This document shows, in pieces, positions 12,492 to 21,659 of a stretch of DNA of 64,000 bases (positions are counted from its first letter, which is position 1; each line of letters begins with the position of its first letter). The DNA lies in contig OY776124.1 of the NCBI GenBank assembly GCA_963675135.1, positions 22,752,066 to 22,816,065 on the forward strand, given 5' to 3'. Origin of the DNA: Galeopsis tetrahit. Lineage: Eukaryota; Streptophyta; Magnoliopsida; Lamiales; Lamiaceae. The translations under genes were made by a program, and so were the position numbers. A model generated the notes under the pieces. The model worked only from the letters and a program-made list of their open reading frames with translations. It was not told the origin of the DNA and did not search any database.

Positions 12492-14286
12492 TTGCAAGAA
12501 ATCGCATTCGTTAGTGCTAAAAAACTCTATAGTTTATCCCACTATAATGTGGAAGTGCACTTTCTCCGATTCATACATTCTCTCTTTTTGAAAAGTTTCA
12601 CTAATTGCAAAAGAGTTAACCATTACCAATTCACATTGGTTCTAGGGTTGTTGTTTTCTATAATAGTGCCATTTAACCTCTAAAATACCAAAATGAAGTG
12701 TTTTGTAGGATTGCTTGGTGACCAAGCAAACTTTATGTTTTCTTTATTTTGCGGAAAATCACATTCGTTAGTGCTAAAAAAATCTATAGTTTATCCCACT
12801 ATAATGTGGAAGTGCACTTTCTCCGATTCACTCATTCTCTGTTTTTGAAAAGTTTCACTAATTGCAAAAGAGTTAACCATTACCAATTCACATTGGTTCT
12901 AGGGTTGTTGTTTTCTATAATAGTGTCATTTAACCTCTAAAATACCAAAATGAAGTGTTTTGTAGGATTGCTTGGTGACCAAGCAAACTTTATGTTTTCT
13001 TTATTTTGCGGAAAATCACATTCGTTAGTGCTCAAAAACTCTATAGTTTTATCCCACTATAATGTGGAAGTGCACTTTCTCCGATTCACTCATCCTCTCT
13101 TTTTGAAAAGTTTCACTAATTGCAAAAGAGTTAACAATTACCAATTCACATTGGTTCTAGGGTTGTTGTTTTCTATAATAGTATCATTTAACCTCTAAAA
13201 TACCAAAATGAAGTGTTTTGTAGGATTGCTTGGTGACCAAGCAAACTTTATGTTTTCTTTATTTTGCGGAAAATCGCATTCGTTAGTGCTAAAAAACTCT
13301 ATAGTTTATCCCACTATAATGTGGAAGTGCACTTTCTCCGATTCATACATTCTCTCTTTTTGAAAAGTTTCACTAATTGCAAAAGAGTTAACCATTACCA
13401 ATTCACATTGGTTCTAGGGTTGTTGTTTTCTATAACTCGTTTATAGTGTCATTTAACCTCTAAAATACCAAAATGAAGTGTTTTGTAGGATTGCTTGGTG
13501 ACCAAGCAAACTTTATGTTTTCTTTATTTTGCGGAAAATCACATTCGTTAGTGCTAAAAAACTCCATAGTTTATCCCACTATAATGTGGACGTGCACTTT
13601 CTCCGATTCACTCATCCTCTCTTTTTGAAAAGTTTCACTAATTGCAAAAGAGTTAACCATTAACAATTCACATTGGTTCTAGGGTTGTTGTTTTCTATAA
13701 TAGTGTCATTTAACCTATAAAATACCAAAATGAAGTGTTTTGTAGGATTGCTTGGTGACCAAGCAAACTTTATGTTTTCTTTATTTTGCGGAAAATCGCA
13801 TTCGTTAGTGCTAAAAAACTCTATAGTTTATCCCACTATAATGTGGAAGTGCACTTTCTCCGATTCATACATTCTCTCTTTTTGAAAAGTTTCACTAATT
13901 GCAAAAGAGTTAACCATTACCAATTCACATTGGTTCTAGGGTTATTGTTTTCTATAACTCGTTTATAGTGCCATTTAACCTCTAAAATACCAAAATGAAG
14001 TGTTTTGTAGGATTGCTTGGTGACCAAGCAAACTTTATGTTTTCTTTATTTTGCGAAAAATCACATTCGTTAGTGCTAAAAAAATCTATAGTTTATCCCA
14101 CTATAATGTGGACGTGCACTTTCTCCGATTCACTCATCCTCTCTTTTTGAAAAGTTTCACTAATTGCAAAAGAGTTAACCATTACCAATTCACATTGGTT
14201 CTAGGGTTGTTGTTTTCTATAATAGTGCCATTTAACCTCTAAAATACCAAAATGAAGTGTTTTGTAGGATTGCTTGGTGACCAAGC

Positions 14287-16586
14287 AAACTTTATGTTTT
14301 CTTTATTTTGCGGAAAATCACATTCGTTAGTGCTCAAAAACTCTATAGTTTAACCCACTATAATGTGGAAGCGCACTTTCTCCGATTCACACATTCTCTC
14401 TTTTTGAAAAGTTTCACTAACTACAAAAGAGTTAACCATTACCAATTCACATTGGTTCTAGGGTTGTTGTTTTCTATAATAGTGTCATTTAACCTCTAAT
14501 ATACCAAAATGAAGTGTTTTGTAGGATTTCTTGGTGACCAAGCAAACTTTATGTTTTCTTTATTTTGCGGAAAATCACATTCGTTAGTGCTCAAAAACTC
14601 TAGTTTATCCCACTATAATGTGGAAGTGCACTTTCTCCGATTCACTCATCCTCTCTTTTTGAAAAGTTTCACTAATTGCAAAAGAGTTAATCATTACCAA
14701 TTCACTTTGGTTCTAGGGTTGTTGTTTTCTATAACTCGCTTATAGTGTCATTTAACCTCAAAACTACCAAGATGAAGTGTTTTGTATGATTGCTTGGTGA
14801 CCAGGAAAACTTTATGTTTTCTTTATTTTGCGGAAAATCACATTCGTTAGTGCTAAAAAATCTATAGTTTATCCCACTATAATGTGGAAGTGCACTTTCT
14901 CCGATTCACTCATTCTCTGTTTTTGAAAAGTTTCACTAATTGCAAAAGAGTTAACCATTACCAATTCACATTGGTTCTAGGGTTGTTGTTTTCTATAATA
15001 GTGTCATTTAACCTCTAAAATACCAAAATGAAGTGTTTTGTAGGATTGCTTGGTGACCAAGCAAACTTTATGTTTTCTTTATTTTGCGGAAAATCACATT
15101 CGTTAGTGCTCAAAAACTCTATAGTTTTATCCCACTATAATGTGGACGTGCACTTTCTCCGATTCACTCATCCTCTCTTTTTGAAAAGTTTCACTAATTG
15201 CAAAAGAGTTAACCATTACCAATTCACATTGGTTCTAGGGTTGTTGTTTTCTATAATAGTGCCATTTAACCTCTAAAATACCAAAATGAAGTGTTTTGTA
15301 GGATTGCTTGGTGACCAAGCAAACTTTATGTTTTCTTTATTTTGCGGAAAATCACATTCGTTAGTGCTAAAAAAATCTATAGTTTATCCCACTATAATGT
15401 GGAAGTGCACGTTCTCCGATTCACTCATCCTCTCTTTTTGAAAAGTTTCACTAATTGCAAAAGAGTTAATCATTACCAATTCACATTGGTTCTAGGGTTG
15501 TTGTTTTCTATAACTCGCTTATAGTGTCATTTAACCTCAAAACTACCAAGATGAAGTGTTTTGTATGATTGCTTGGTGACCAGGAAAACTTTATGTTTTC
15601 TTTATTTTGCGGAAAATCACATTCGTTAGTGCTAAAAAATCTATAGTTTATCCCACTATAATGTGGAAGTGCACTTTCTCCGATTCACTCATTCTCTGTT
15701 TTTGAAAAGTTTCACTAATTGCAAAAGAGTTAACCATTACCAATTCACATTGGTTCTAGGGTTGTTGTTTTCTATAATAGTGTCATTTAACCTCTAAAAT
15801 ACCAAAATGAAGTGTTTTGTAGGATTGCTAGGTGACCAAGCAAACTTTATGTTTTCTTTATTTTGCGGAAAATCACATTCGTTAGTGCTAAAAAAATCTA
15901 TAGTTTATCCCACTATAATGTGGAAGTGCACTTTCTCCGATTCACACATTCTCTCTTTTTGAAAAGTTTCACTAAATACAAAAGAGTTAACCATTACCAA
16001 TTCACATTGGTTCTAGGGTTGTTGTTTTCTATAACTCGTTTATAGTGCCATTTAACCTCTAATATACCAAAATGAAGTGTTTTGTAGGATTGCTTGGTGA
16101 CCAAGCAAACTTTATGTTTTCTTTATTTTGCGGAAAATCACATTCGTTAGTGCTCAAAAACTCTATAGTTTTATCCCACTATAATGTGGACGTGCACTTT
16201 CTCCGATTCACTCATCCTCTCTTTTTGAAAAGTTTCACTAATTGCAAAAGAGTTAACCATTACCAATTCACATTGGTTCTAGGGTTGTTGTTTTCTATAA
16301 TAGTGCCATTTAACCTCTAAAATACCAAAATGAAGTGTTTTGTAGGATTGCTAGGTGACCAAGCAAACTTTATGTTTTCTTTATTTTGCGGAAAATCACA
16401 TTCGTTAGTGCTAAAAAAATCTATAGTTTATCCCACTATAATGTGGAAGTGCACTTTCTCCGATTCACTCATTCTCTGTTTTTGAAAAGTTTCACTAATT
16501 GCAAAAGAGTTAACCATTACCAATTCACATTGGTTCTAGGGTTGTTGTTTTCTATAATAGTGTCATTTAACCTCTAAAATACCAAA
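14287..16586 (+). repeat. Distant copy of the window's first ~2.3 kb (offset 14,286 bp)
   Basis: Sequence 1-2300 is matched monomer by monomer at 14287-16586. Landmarks 22/14308, 223/14509, 742/15028, 1056/15342, 1577/15863, 1786/16072 and 2100/16386 all differ by 14,286, which is 55 monomers. Differences seen include GTATCATTT (about 202) against GTGTCATTT (about 14488) and GCACGTTCTCC (about 15408) against GCACTTTCTCC. The match fades after about 2300/16587, where the next monomer is a different subtype. This points to a large unequal exchange or transposed segment in addition to the short local higher-order repeats. Confidence 0.8.
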
Positions 16587-17521
16587 ATGAAGTGTTTTGT
16601 AGGATTGCTTGGTGACCAAGCAAACTTTATGTTTTCTTTATTTTGCGGAAAATCACATTCGTTAGTGCTAAAAAACTCTATAGTTTTATCCCACTATAAT
16701 GTGGAAGTGCACTTTCTCCGATTCACTCATCCTCTCTTTTTGAAAAGTTTCACTAATTGCAAAAGAGTTAACAATTACCAATTCACATTGGTTCTAGGGT
16801 TGTTGTTTTCTATAATAGTGTCATTTAACCTCTAAAATACCAAAATGAAGTGTTTTGTAGGATTGCTTGGTGACCAAGCAAACTTTATGTTTTCTTTATT
16901 TTGCGGAAAATCGCATTCGTCAGTGCTCAAAAACTCTATAGTTTAACCCACTATAATGTGGAAGTGCACTTTCATCGATTCACTCATTCTCTGTTTTTGA
17001 AAAGTTCACTAAGTTCAAAAGAGTTAACCATTACCAATTCACATTGGTTCTAGGGTTGTTGTTTTCTATAACTCGTTTATAGTGCCATTTAACCTCTAAT
17101 ATACCAAAATGAAGTGTTTTGTAGGATTGCTTGGTGACCAAGCAAACTTTATGTTTTCTTTATTTTGCGGAAAATCACATTCGTTAGTGCTCAAAAACCC
17201 TATAGTTTTATCCCACTATAATGTGGAAGTGCACTTTCTCCGATTCACTCATCCTCTCTTTTTGAAAAGTTTCACTAATTGCAAAAGAGTTAACAATTAC
17301 CAATTCACATTGGTTCTAGGGTTGTTGTTTTCTATAATAGTGTCATTTAACCTATAAAATACCAAAATGAAGTGTTTTGTAGGATTGCTTGGTGACCAAG
17401 CAAACTTTATGTTTTCTTTATTTTGCGGAAAATCGCATTCGTTAGTGCTAAAAAATTCTATAGTTTATCCCACTATAATGTGGAAGTGCACTTTCTCCGA
17501 TTCATACATTCTCTCTTTTTG

Positions 17522-17526
17522 AAAAG
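17522..17526. repeat. Target-site duplication, left copy (AAAAG)
   Basis: The five bases before the 5' LTR are identical to 30703-30707. The site lies about 156-160 bp into a satellite monomer, in TTTTTGAAAAGTTTCAC. A 5-bp duplication is standard for copia integrase. Confidence 0.95.
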
Positions 17527-18017
17527 TGTTGGGATATGAATCCTAGAACAAGTCCTAAATGATGAACAAAAGATAAAAGATAAAGTTTTGATAAGCCAAA
17601 AGAAGACTTGAATATTTTCTAAGTGTTGACTAATCTAGTCTAGTTGAGTTGAAGTCATCTTGTACAGATCAGTAGAATTCAAAAGACAAGTACAAGCTTA
17701 AAAGAAAAGTATTCATTAAAAAGATAAGTACGATTTATAAGTACTTCATATCTGTTCATATATATGTTAGATTGTTACTGAGCTATTTAAATGTTGTATA
17801 GAGCTCATGATTTTTATATGTAATAGATAGATTCGTTGTATAGTTTATAAGTTGACTAAGCTTATATTATAAAAGCTTAAAGTAAATGTAATAGTCTTGG
17901 TAAGATTAGTATAGTCTACTTTACTGTTTGAAGAAGGGAGACCAGACAAGAAGAGTCGAAGTCTGCTACTCAAGATAAGAAGACTACACAAGACAAGTCA
18001 ACTTGAAGTTAGTTACG

Positions 18018-18086
18018 AATACGCGTATTAAAGATGAAATTGAAGAAGTTAGTTATGGAATAACTAAATTCATAATGGAAACGCGT
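18018..18086. promoter_or_regulatory. Two ACGCGT boxes upstream of the LTR TATA box
   Basis: AATACGCGTATT (18018-18029) is a perfect 12-bp palindrome with ACGCGT at its centre. A second ACGCGT lies at 18081-18086, exactly 60 bp further on and 81 bp before the TATA box. GAAGTTAGTTA also occurs twice nearby (about 18005 and 18045). ACGCGT fits the VCGCGB core bound by plant CAMTA factors; regulatory use is inference. The same set is in the 3' LTR 11,879 bp downstream. Confidence 0.35.
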
Positions 18087-18166
18087 GGATTGATAAGAAG
18101 AATCAGTTGAAGGTAGTTATCAAGAAAAGTTGGTTACAACTTACTAAGTTCTTGAAGATTGAAGTC

Positions 18167-18174
18167 TATAAATA
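18167..18174 (+). promoter_or_regulatory. Candidate LTR TATA box
   Basis: TATAAATA lies about 640 bp into the LTR in GAAGTCTATAAATACTTC, a normal place for the U3 promoter of a long copia LTR. A second weaker candidate, TATAAATC, is at 18561-18568. Without transcript data the first is preferred because it matches the plant TATA consensus better. Confidence 0.55.
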
Positions 18175-18823
18175 CTTCATGATGGTGATCAATTAAAAAC
18201 TACTGATACACTGACGTTCATACTCAAGTGAAACATTATCAAGAAATATATTTGAAGTTTACTCTCAGAGTTGATTGAAGTTCAGAAAGATAGCCAGAAG
18301 ACAAGTGAAGAATCAAGAAGGCTACTACTGAAGAACAGAGAAGTTTTTAGTTTTGTTTTGTTATTTTTCAAGGTGCTAGATACTTGTAAAATTTCTAGTA
18401 AGATCGTAGACATATCTGGAGGTATAGTCTGATTGAAGATCTAAGTCTTCTTCTTGGGACTTTAAAGACAGGAACATACACTTGTACTCGATTGGAAGAG
18501 TTTAGTGGAAACATCACAACTGGGTTTGTGAGAGTGGATGTAGACAAGTTGTCGAACCACTATAAATCTTGTGTTTGATTTACTTTACAGTTTTGATTGT
18601 TAAATTGATTAATTGGTTGAATTACTTAACTGATCTATACTAGTTGAGTATAGAACAGAGTTCTCGAATCTAAGTTGAGTATAATCTTGAATTGGGCTCA
18701 TTATTAATTTCGTATTCCGCATATTGTACTTTGATATTTCGAAAGAATTTTGAAAAGTCTATTCACCCCCCTCTAGACATTTTCACTAGCTTACTCGTTA
18801 TTAACTCAACTTTGGGACCAACA

Positions 18824-19022
18824 AGTGGTATCAGAGCAGTAGTTTACGAACTGCTGTTTCTTGATAACCAACTCAAGACTTAGGGTGAAGTCTTGGTCCT
18901 TGACTGTTTTTGTATGCGTGTTCTTGATCACATACTTGTATCATCCGTGTTTTGTGCTCCCTGTTCTTGACTTATCTGTTGTTCTTGATCATAACTCTAC
19001 TTAGCACTTATTTCTTGAAATC
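18824..19022 (+). other. Leader between 5' LTR and gag (199 bp)
   Basis: The leader holds the PBS and then non-coding, T-rich sequence in which TTCTTGA recurs several times (about 18858, 18921, 18973, 18991, 19013). It probably includes packaging or dimerisation signals, but none can be identified by reading. A short ATG-started frame crossing the LTR border (18692-18883) has no coding features. Confidence 0.6.
18826..18837 (+). promoter_or_regulatory. Primer-binding site for initiator tRNA-Met
   Basis: TGGTATCAGAGC begins two bases after the 5' LTR. It is complementary to the 3' end of plant initiator tRNA-Met and is the usual minus-strand primer site in plant copia elements. Confidence 0.93.
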
Positions 19023-20324
19023 ATGTCTCTTGAGATCAGCGCTAACAAACTACCTAAGTTCCAGGTACAAGACTACGATTACTGGAAGCTAAGGATGGAA
19101 GCCATCTTCAGCTCCACTCACGACTTAATGATCTCCGTCGTTACTGAAGGTCCAATTGTGACCATGATCCCCAACACTGCTGCCCTTGATCCAAATCAAC
19201 CAGTGGGTACACTCGTCAAGAAACCAAGGTCAGAACTTACCTCTGAAGAAATGAGACAGAATAATTTGGATAGCTTGGCCAAGAATTACATCTTACACAC
19301 TCTTCCTAATGAGTATCTGGGAAAAGTGTTAAAATGTAAAACTGCCAAAGAAATGTGGGATCGCTTAGCTATCATTTGTGAAGGGACATCCCTAATCAAA
19401 GAAAGCAAGCTTTCCACTGCTGTCCAAAGATTCGAATCATTTCATATGAAAGTTGGTGAAACAATAGACCAGTTGGATACTCGTTTTACCAAAATCATGA
19501 ATGACTTGGAAGTCCTTGGTAAAACTTATACTCCACGTGAAATCAATCTTAGGATTCTAAAAAGCCTTGATAGTCGATGGAAGATGGTAAAAATGCTTGT
19601 TAAGAATACCCAAGATATAGACGTATGGACAGCAGAGACTATGTTTCAAACTCTAAAGGCTCATGAGTTTGATCTAGACGAAGATGAACCCATAGTAAGT
19701 AGTGACAGAGAATATGCTGTATCTAAGAACGTTGCTTTTAAGGCTAGTTCGTCTAAGATAGACAGGTCTAAGACTAAGTCTAGGTCTGCTTCTGTTAAAG
19801 ACGAGTTAGATACTGATCTTAGTCTGAAGGATCAGGTAAGCCTCATGGTTAGAAAGTTTGATAGGCTGAATAAACGTTTCGGGAGATATAAGAAGTTCTA
19901 TAGAGAGCATAGAGGGTCTGCTTCTAAGAACTCGTCTGAAACCAGACGAGACCGAAACTCGTCCGAAAGTAGAGACGAAGTCTCAAAAGGTAACAGACAA
20001 GATAGAGAGTCTGATTGTAGGAAGATTACTCGTTCTGATAAACGTGATAAACGAAGGAACAACTCTCCTATTAAAAAGGCTACTAATGATCTCGTGTGCT
20101 ATAACTGTGAGAAACCAGGTCACTACATATATGAATGTCCAGACCTGAGTACTGATGATCGAGAAGAACGCAAAGCACGAAGGGAAAGACGATACAACCG
20201 TGGTAAAAAGGCAATGATGGCCAATAATGACTCTGACTCTGACTCAGACGAGTTGCCATCATCCTCATCTAGCTACCCGTCTGAACCAGATCACGATGAA
20301 GCATTCATAGTTGATGATGGTTAA
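19023..20324 (+). CDS. gag: Gag, N-terminal part: capsid-like UBN2 region and CCHC nucleocapsid knuckle
   Basis: This 433-residue ORF encodes the RNA-packaging structural protein of the element. Residues ~10-225 have the form of the copia UBN2/gag-polypeptide domain: an opening FQVQDYDYWKLRMEAIF stretch, then LPNEY and AKEMWDRL motifs and a helical run around FESFHMKVGETIDQL. Residues ~225-350 are rich in Arg, Lys and Ser, as expected for nucleic-acid binding. A zinc knuckle C-x2-C-x4-H-x4-C occupies residues 359-372. The tail is an Asp/Ser run. The start ATG at 19023 is the first after the leader with the domain intact. The ORF ends at TAA 20322-20324, but the next ORF continues in the same frame after only TGC TTC, so this is probably a Gag cut by a nonsense change, not a complete protein. 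Confidence 0.88.
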   Translation: MSLEISANKLPKFQVQDYDYWKLRMEAIFSSTHDLMISVVTEGPIVTMIPNTAALDPNQPVGTLVKKPRSELTSEEMRQNNLDSLAKNYILHTLPNEYLGKVLKCKTAKEMWDRLAIICEGTSLIKESKLSTAVQRFESFHMKVGETIDQLDTRFTKIMNDLEVLGKTYTPREINLRILKSLDSRWKMVKMLVKNTQDIDVWTAETMFQTLKAHEFDLDEDEPIVSSDREYAVSKNVAFKASSSKIDRSKTKSRSASVKDELDTDLSLKDQVSLMVRKFDRLNKRFGRYKKFYREHRGSASKNSSETRRDRNSSESRDEVSKGNRQDRESDCRKITRSDKRDKRRNNSPIKKATNDLVCYNCEKPGHYIYECPDLSTDDREERKARRERRYNRGKKAMMANNDSDSDSDELPSSSSSYPSEPDHDEAFIVDDG

Positions 20325-20330
20325 TGCTTC
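20322..20330 (+). other. In-frame TAA splitting the gag reading frame
   Basis: TAA at 20322-20324 is followed by TGC TTC and then ATG at 20331. The two flanking ORFs start 1308 nt apart, an exact multiple of three, so the frame is otherwise open from 19023 to 21563. The split falls within the Asp/Ser-rich linker. A nonsense mutation is the simplest reading; stop readthrough or reinitiation at 20331 are alternatives the sequence cannot exclude. Confidence 0.7.
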
Positions 20331-21566
20331 ATGGCTAAAATCGACCAAGAGGTATCATCTGTTACTTCCTTTCAATCATGTGATGAATCAGATTCTGATG
20401 AAAGTGACACTGCCAGTAGCCAAGTAGGGAGTAGTCTTCAGCACTCTACTAGTGCAGTTGAAGACGACCTCCTACTTGCCAACAAGGCATTCATTGAAGT
20501 CAGTGACGAAAACATCACCTTAAGACAAGAAATCATTGATCTTAAGGAAGCACAGTCTAAAGTAGATCCTAATACAACAGTCTTAAATGAACGCTTGCAA
20601 GAAGAGTTGAGACAACTCAAAGACAAGTGTGCATTGACAGACAAGTTGTATCAAGACCTACTTAAGACACATGCAACTGAGAAACATGAATTCAATGTTT
20701 TACAAAGTAAGCTCAAAAAGCTTGAAGAACGTAATAAGTTCTTAGAAACCGAGATTGTCACTCTAGACCTTAAACTTACTGACCTGGTTAACTCGTCTAA
20801 GGTTAACCTTGAATTGTCAGATAGGTATAGGGCTCCAGCTGACAAGACAGGCATAGGTGCTGAGACATCAAGCTCGTCTACTCAAGTCCCTAAGAACCCT
20901 ACTATTTTCATCTCAAGCTCTTTGACTAATGATAAAGGAAAAGAACCATTGATATACGATATTGACACTCCATCAAAAGGTACTGTACCAAGACAAGCTC
21001 GAGTTAACATTCCAATTACCAAGGGAGGTAAAAAGAATGGTAACAACAAGCCTGTTCAACTTAGAACTAATCTTCAAAGGACTAGGAATCGTGGACGACC
21101 AAATCAGGTCAGATACGAGGATTGGTATCCTGAGGAGACAAGTACTAGACAAGTACAGACTAGACGACAAGAGTCTAGATCTCCTTTCATAAGGCAGTCT
21201 CAACTCTACTCGTCTAGACCTAGACAGGAAGGTCCAAAATATCGTACACAACCTGTTCTATATCCTCCACCTTTGTCATATGATATCAAAGGAGAAGAAA
21301 GACCTAAACATGTCTATAAACCGTATGGACCTAATGCATATAAACCTTACTCTGACTATCATAGACAAGTGCCTGCTCAAGTAGAGATTAAGTCAAAAGG
21401 CTATCTCCAAAGAGTAGACCCGAACTCGACTGATAGGCCAGATAAGGACAACAAGGTCTTATTTTGCAACAAATATGGTCGAAAGCTTAGAAGGTCAAAC
21501 TTGTTCAGGACTCCAATGTATATTTGGATTCCATTGAACTCGACTAACCCCCAAGGACCCCAATAA
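20331..21566 (+). CDS. gag: Gag, C-terminal part: acidic linker, coiled coil and basic tail
   Basis: A 411-residue ORF in the same frame as the upstream gag ORF, six bases after its stop. Residues ~10-40 are Ser/Asp-rich. Residues ~43-152 show long heptad-type Leu/Glu/Lys patterning (for example LQEELRQLKDK and LQSKLKKLEERNKFLE), a predicted coiled coil. Residues ~210-360 are rich in Arg, Gln, Tyr and Pro. The end contains FCNKYGRKLRRSN, which may be a decayed second zinc knuckle lacking its later Cys/His residues, and then NSTNPQGPQ. A long coiled coil after the CCHC knuckle is typical of Sirevirus Gag. It has no catalytic motif. Expression as a separate protein would need reinitiation; more probably it is the severed half of one Gag. 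Confidence 0.75.
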   Translation: MAKIDQEVSSVTSFQSCDESDSDESDTASSQVGSSLQHSTSAVEDDLLLANKAFIEVSDENITLRQEIIDLKEAQSKVDPNTTVLNERLQEELRQLKDKCALTDKLYQDLLKTHATEKHEFNVLQSKLKKLEERNKFLETEIVTLDLKLTDLVNSSKVNLELSDRYRAPADKTGIGAETSSSSTQVPKNPTIFISSSLTNDKGKEPLIYDIDTPSKGTVPRQARVNIPITKGGKKNGNNKPVQLRTNLQRTRNRGRPNQVRYEDWYPEETSTRQVQTRRQESRSPFIRQSQLYSSRPRQEGPKYRTQPVLYPPPLSYDIKGEERPKHVYKPYGPNAYKPYSDYHRQVPAQVEIKSKGYLQRVDPNSTDRPDKDNKVLFCNKYGRKLRRSNLFRTPMYIWIPLNSTNPQGPQ

Positions 21567-21659
21567 ACAAGGAGGGTACCTAAATTATGTATTATCATCT
21601 ATTGCAGGGTCGACTCGATCTATACAAGAAAGGTGGCTCAACTGGAGAAACTTGGTACA
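21564..21659 (+). other. Gag-pol junction: stop codon plus frame change
   Basis: The gag frame meets TAA at 21564-21566, then stays open for 31 more codons to TAG at 21660. The pol frame is the -1 (equivalently +2) frame and opens after its own TAA at 21581-21583, so the two frames overlap across about 21584-21659. A single full-length Gag-Pol product would need both passage of the 21564 stop and a frame change in that overlap. I see no canonical X-XXY-YYZ slippery heptamer in the overlap. Point and indel decay is the likely cause. Confidence 0.6.

Larger units (their letters stand above)
1..17526 (+). repeat. Satellite array, left block (about 67 tandem monomers of ~260 bp)
   Basis: Head-to-tail copies of one AT-rich monomer occupy the whole stretch without interruption. 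Taking the ATGAAGTGTTTTGTA motif as unit start, successive units begin at 223, 486, 742, 1000, 1265, 1521, 1786, 2044 and 2301, giving lengths of 256-265 bp. All copies are in the same orientation. Nearly every monomer has a GGTGACC core inside a 19-bp palindrome, a CCACTATAATGTGG dyad, a CCAAT-TCAC-ATTGG dyad and one TAGGGTT heptamer. Copies differ by a limited set of recurring variants, which group them into subtypes. The right end is cut at 17526 by a retrotransposon; the missing half of that monomer resumes at 30703. The window opens inside a monomer, so the array extends leftwards. Whether it is centromeric, subtelomeric or interstitial cannot be told here. Confidence 0.97.
17527..18823 (+). 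repeat. 5' LTR (1297 bp)
   Basis: It begins TGTTGGGATATG and ends GGGACCAACA, giving 6-bp terminal inverted repeats TGTTGG/CCAACA. Reading both LTRs side by side (offset 11,879) I find two differences: C at 18766 against G at 30645, and T at 18783 against A at 30662. As the 5' copy it should hold the promoter; TATAAATA at 18167-18174 is the best TATA box and would place the U3/R border near 18200. No LTR-internal gene is supported. Confidence 0.96.

Noticed and set aside
22..17357. Dozens of 60-82-aa ORFs (MKCFVG... and MRKI... families) as small repeated genes
   Set aside because: They are the same monomer read in one or another start position. Frames are shifted between subtypes by single-base indels in the A-run spacer, several copies lose the start or gain stops, and the protein has no recognisable domain. 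One open monomer copied by homogenisation explains all of them.
1..17526. CRISPR-like or bacterial repeat array
   Set aside because: The repeats are ~260 bp with no unique spacers, arranged head to tail, next to a plant retrotransposon. This is satellite DNA.
18692..18883. 63-aa ORF at the 5' LTR end, and its 71-aa counterpart at 30571-30786
   Set aside because: Both start in the LTR and run into leader or satellite by chance; the shared part is U5. No coding signal.
20083..21598. Minus-strand ORFs of 61-92 aa opposite gag, and others opposite pol and the third ORF
   Set aside because: They overlap clear plus-strand coding regions, are short and have no domain features; they are antisense shadows.
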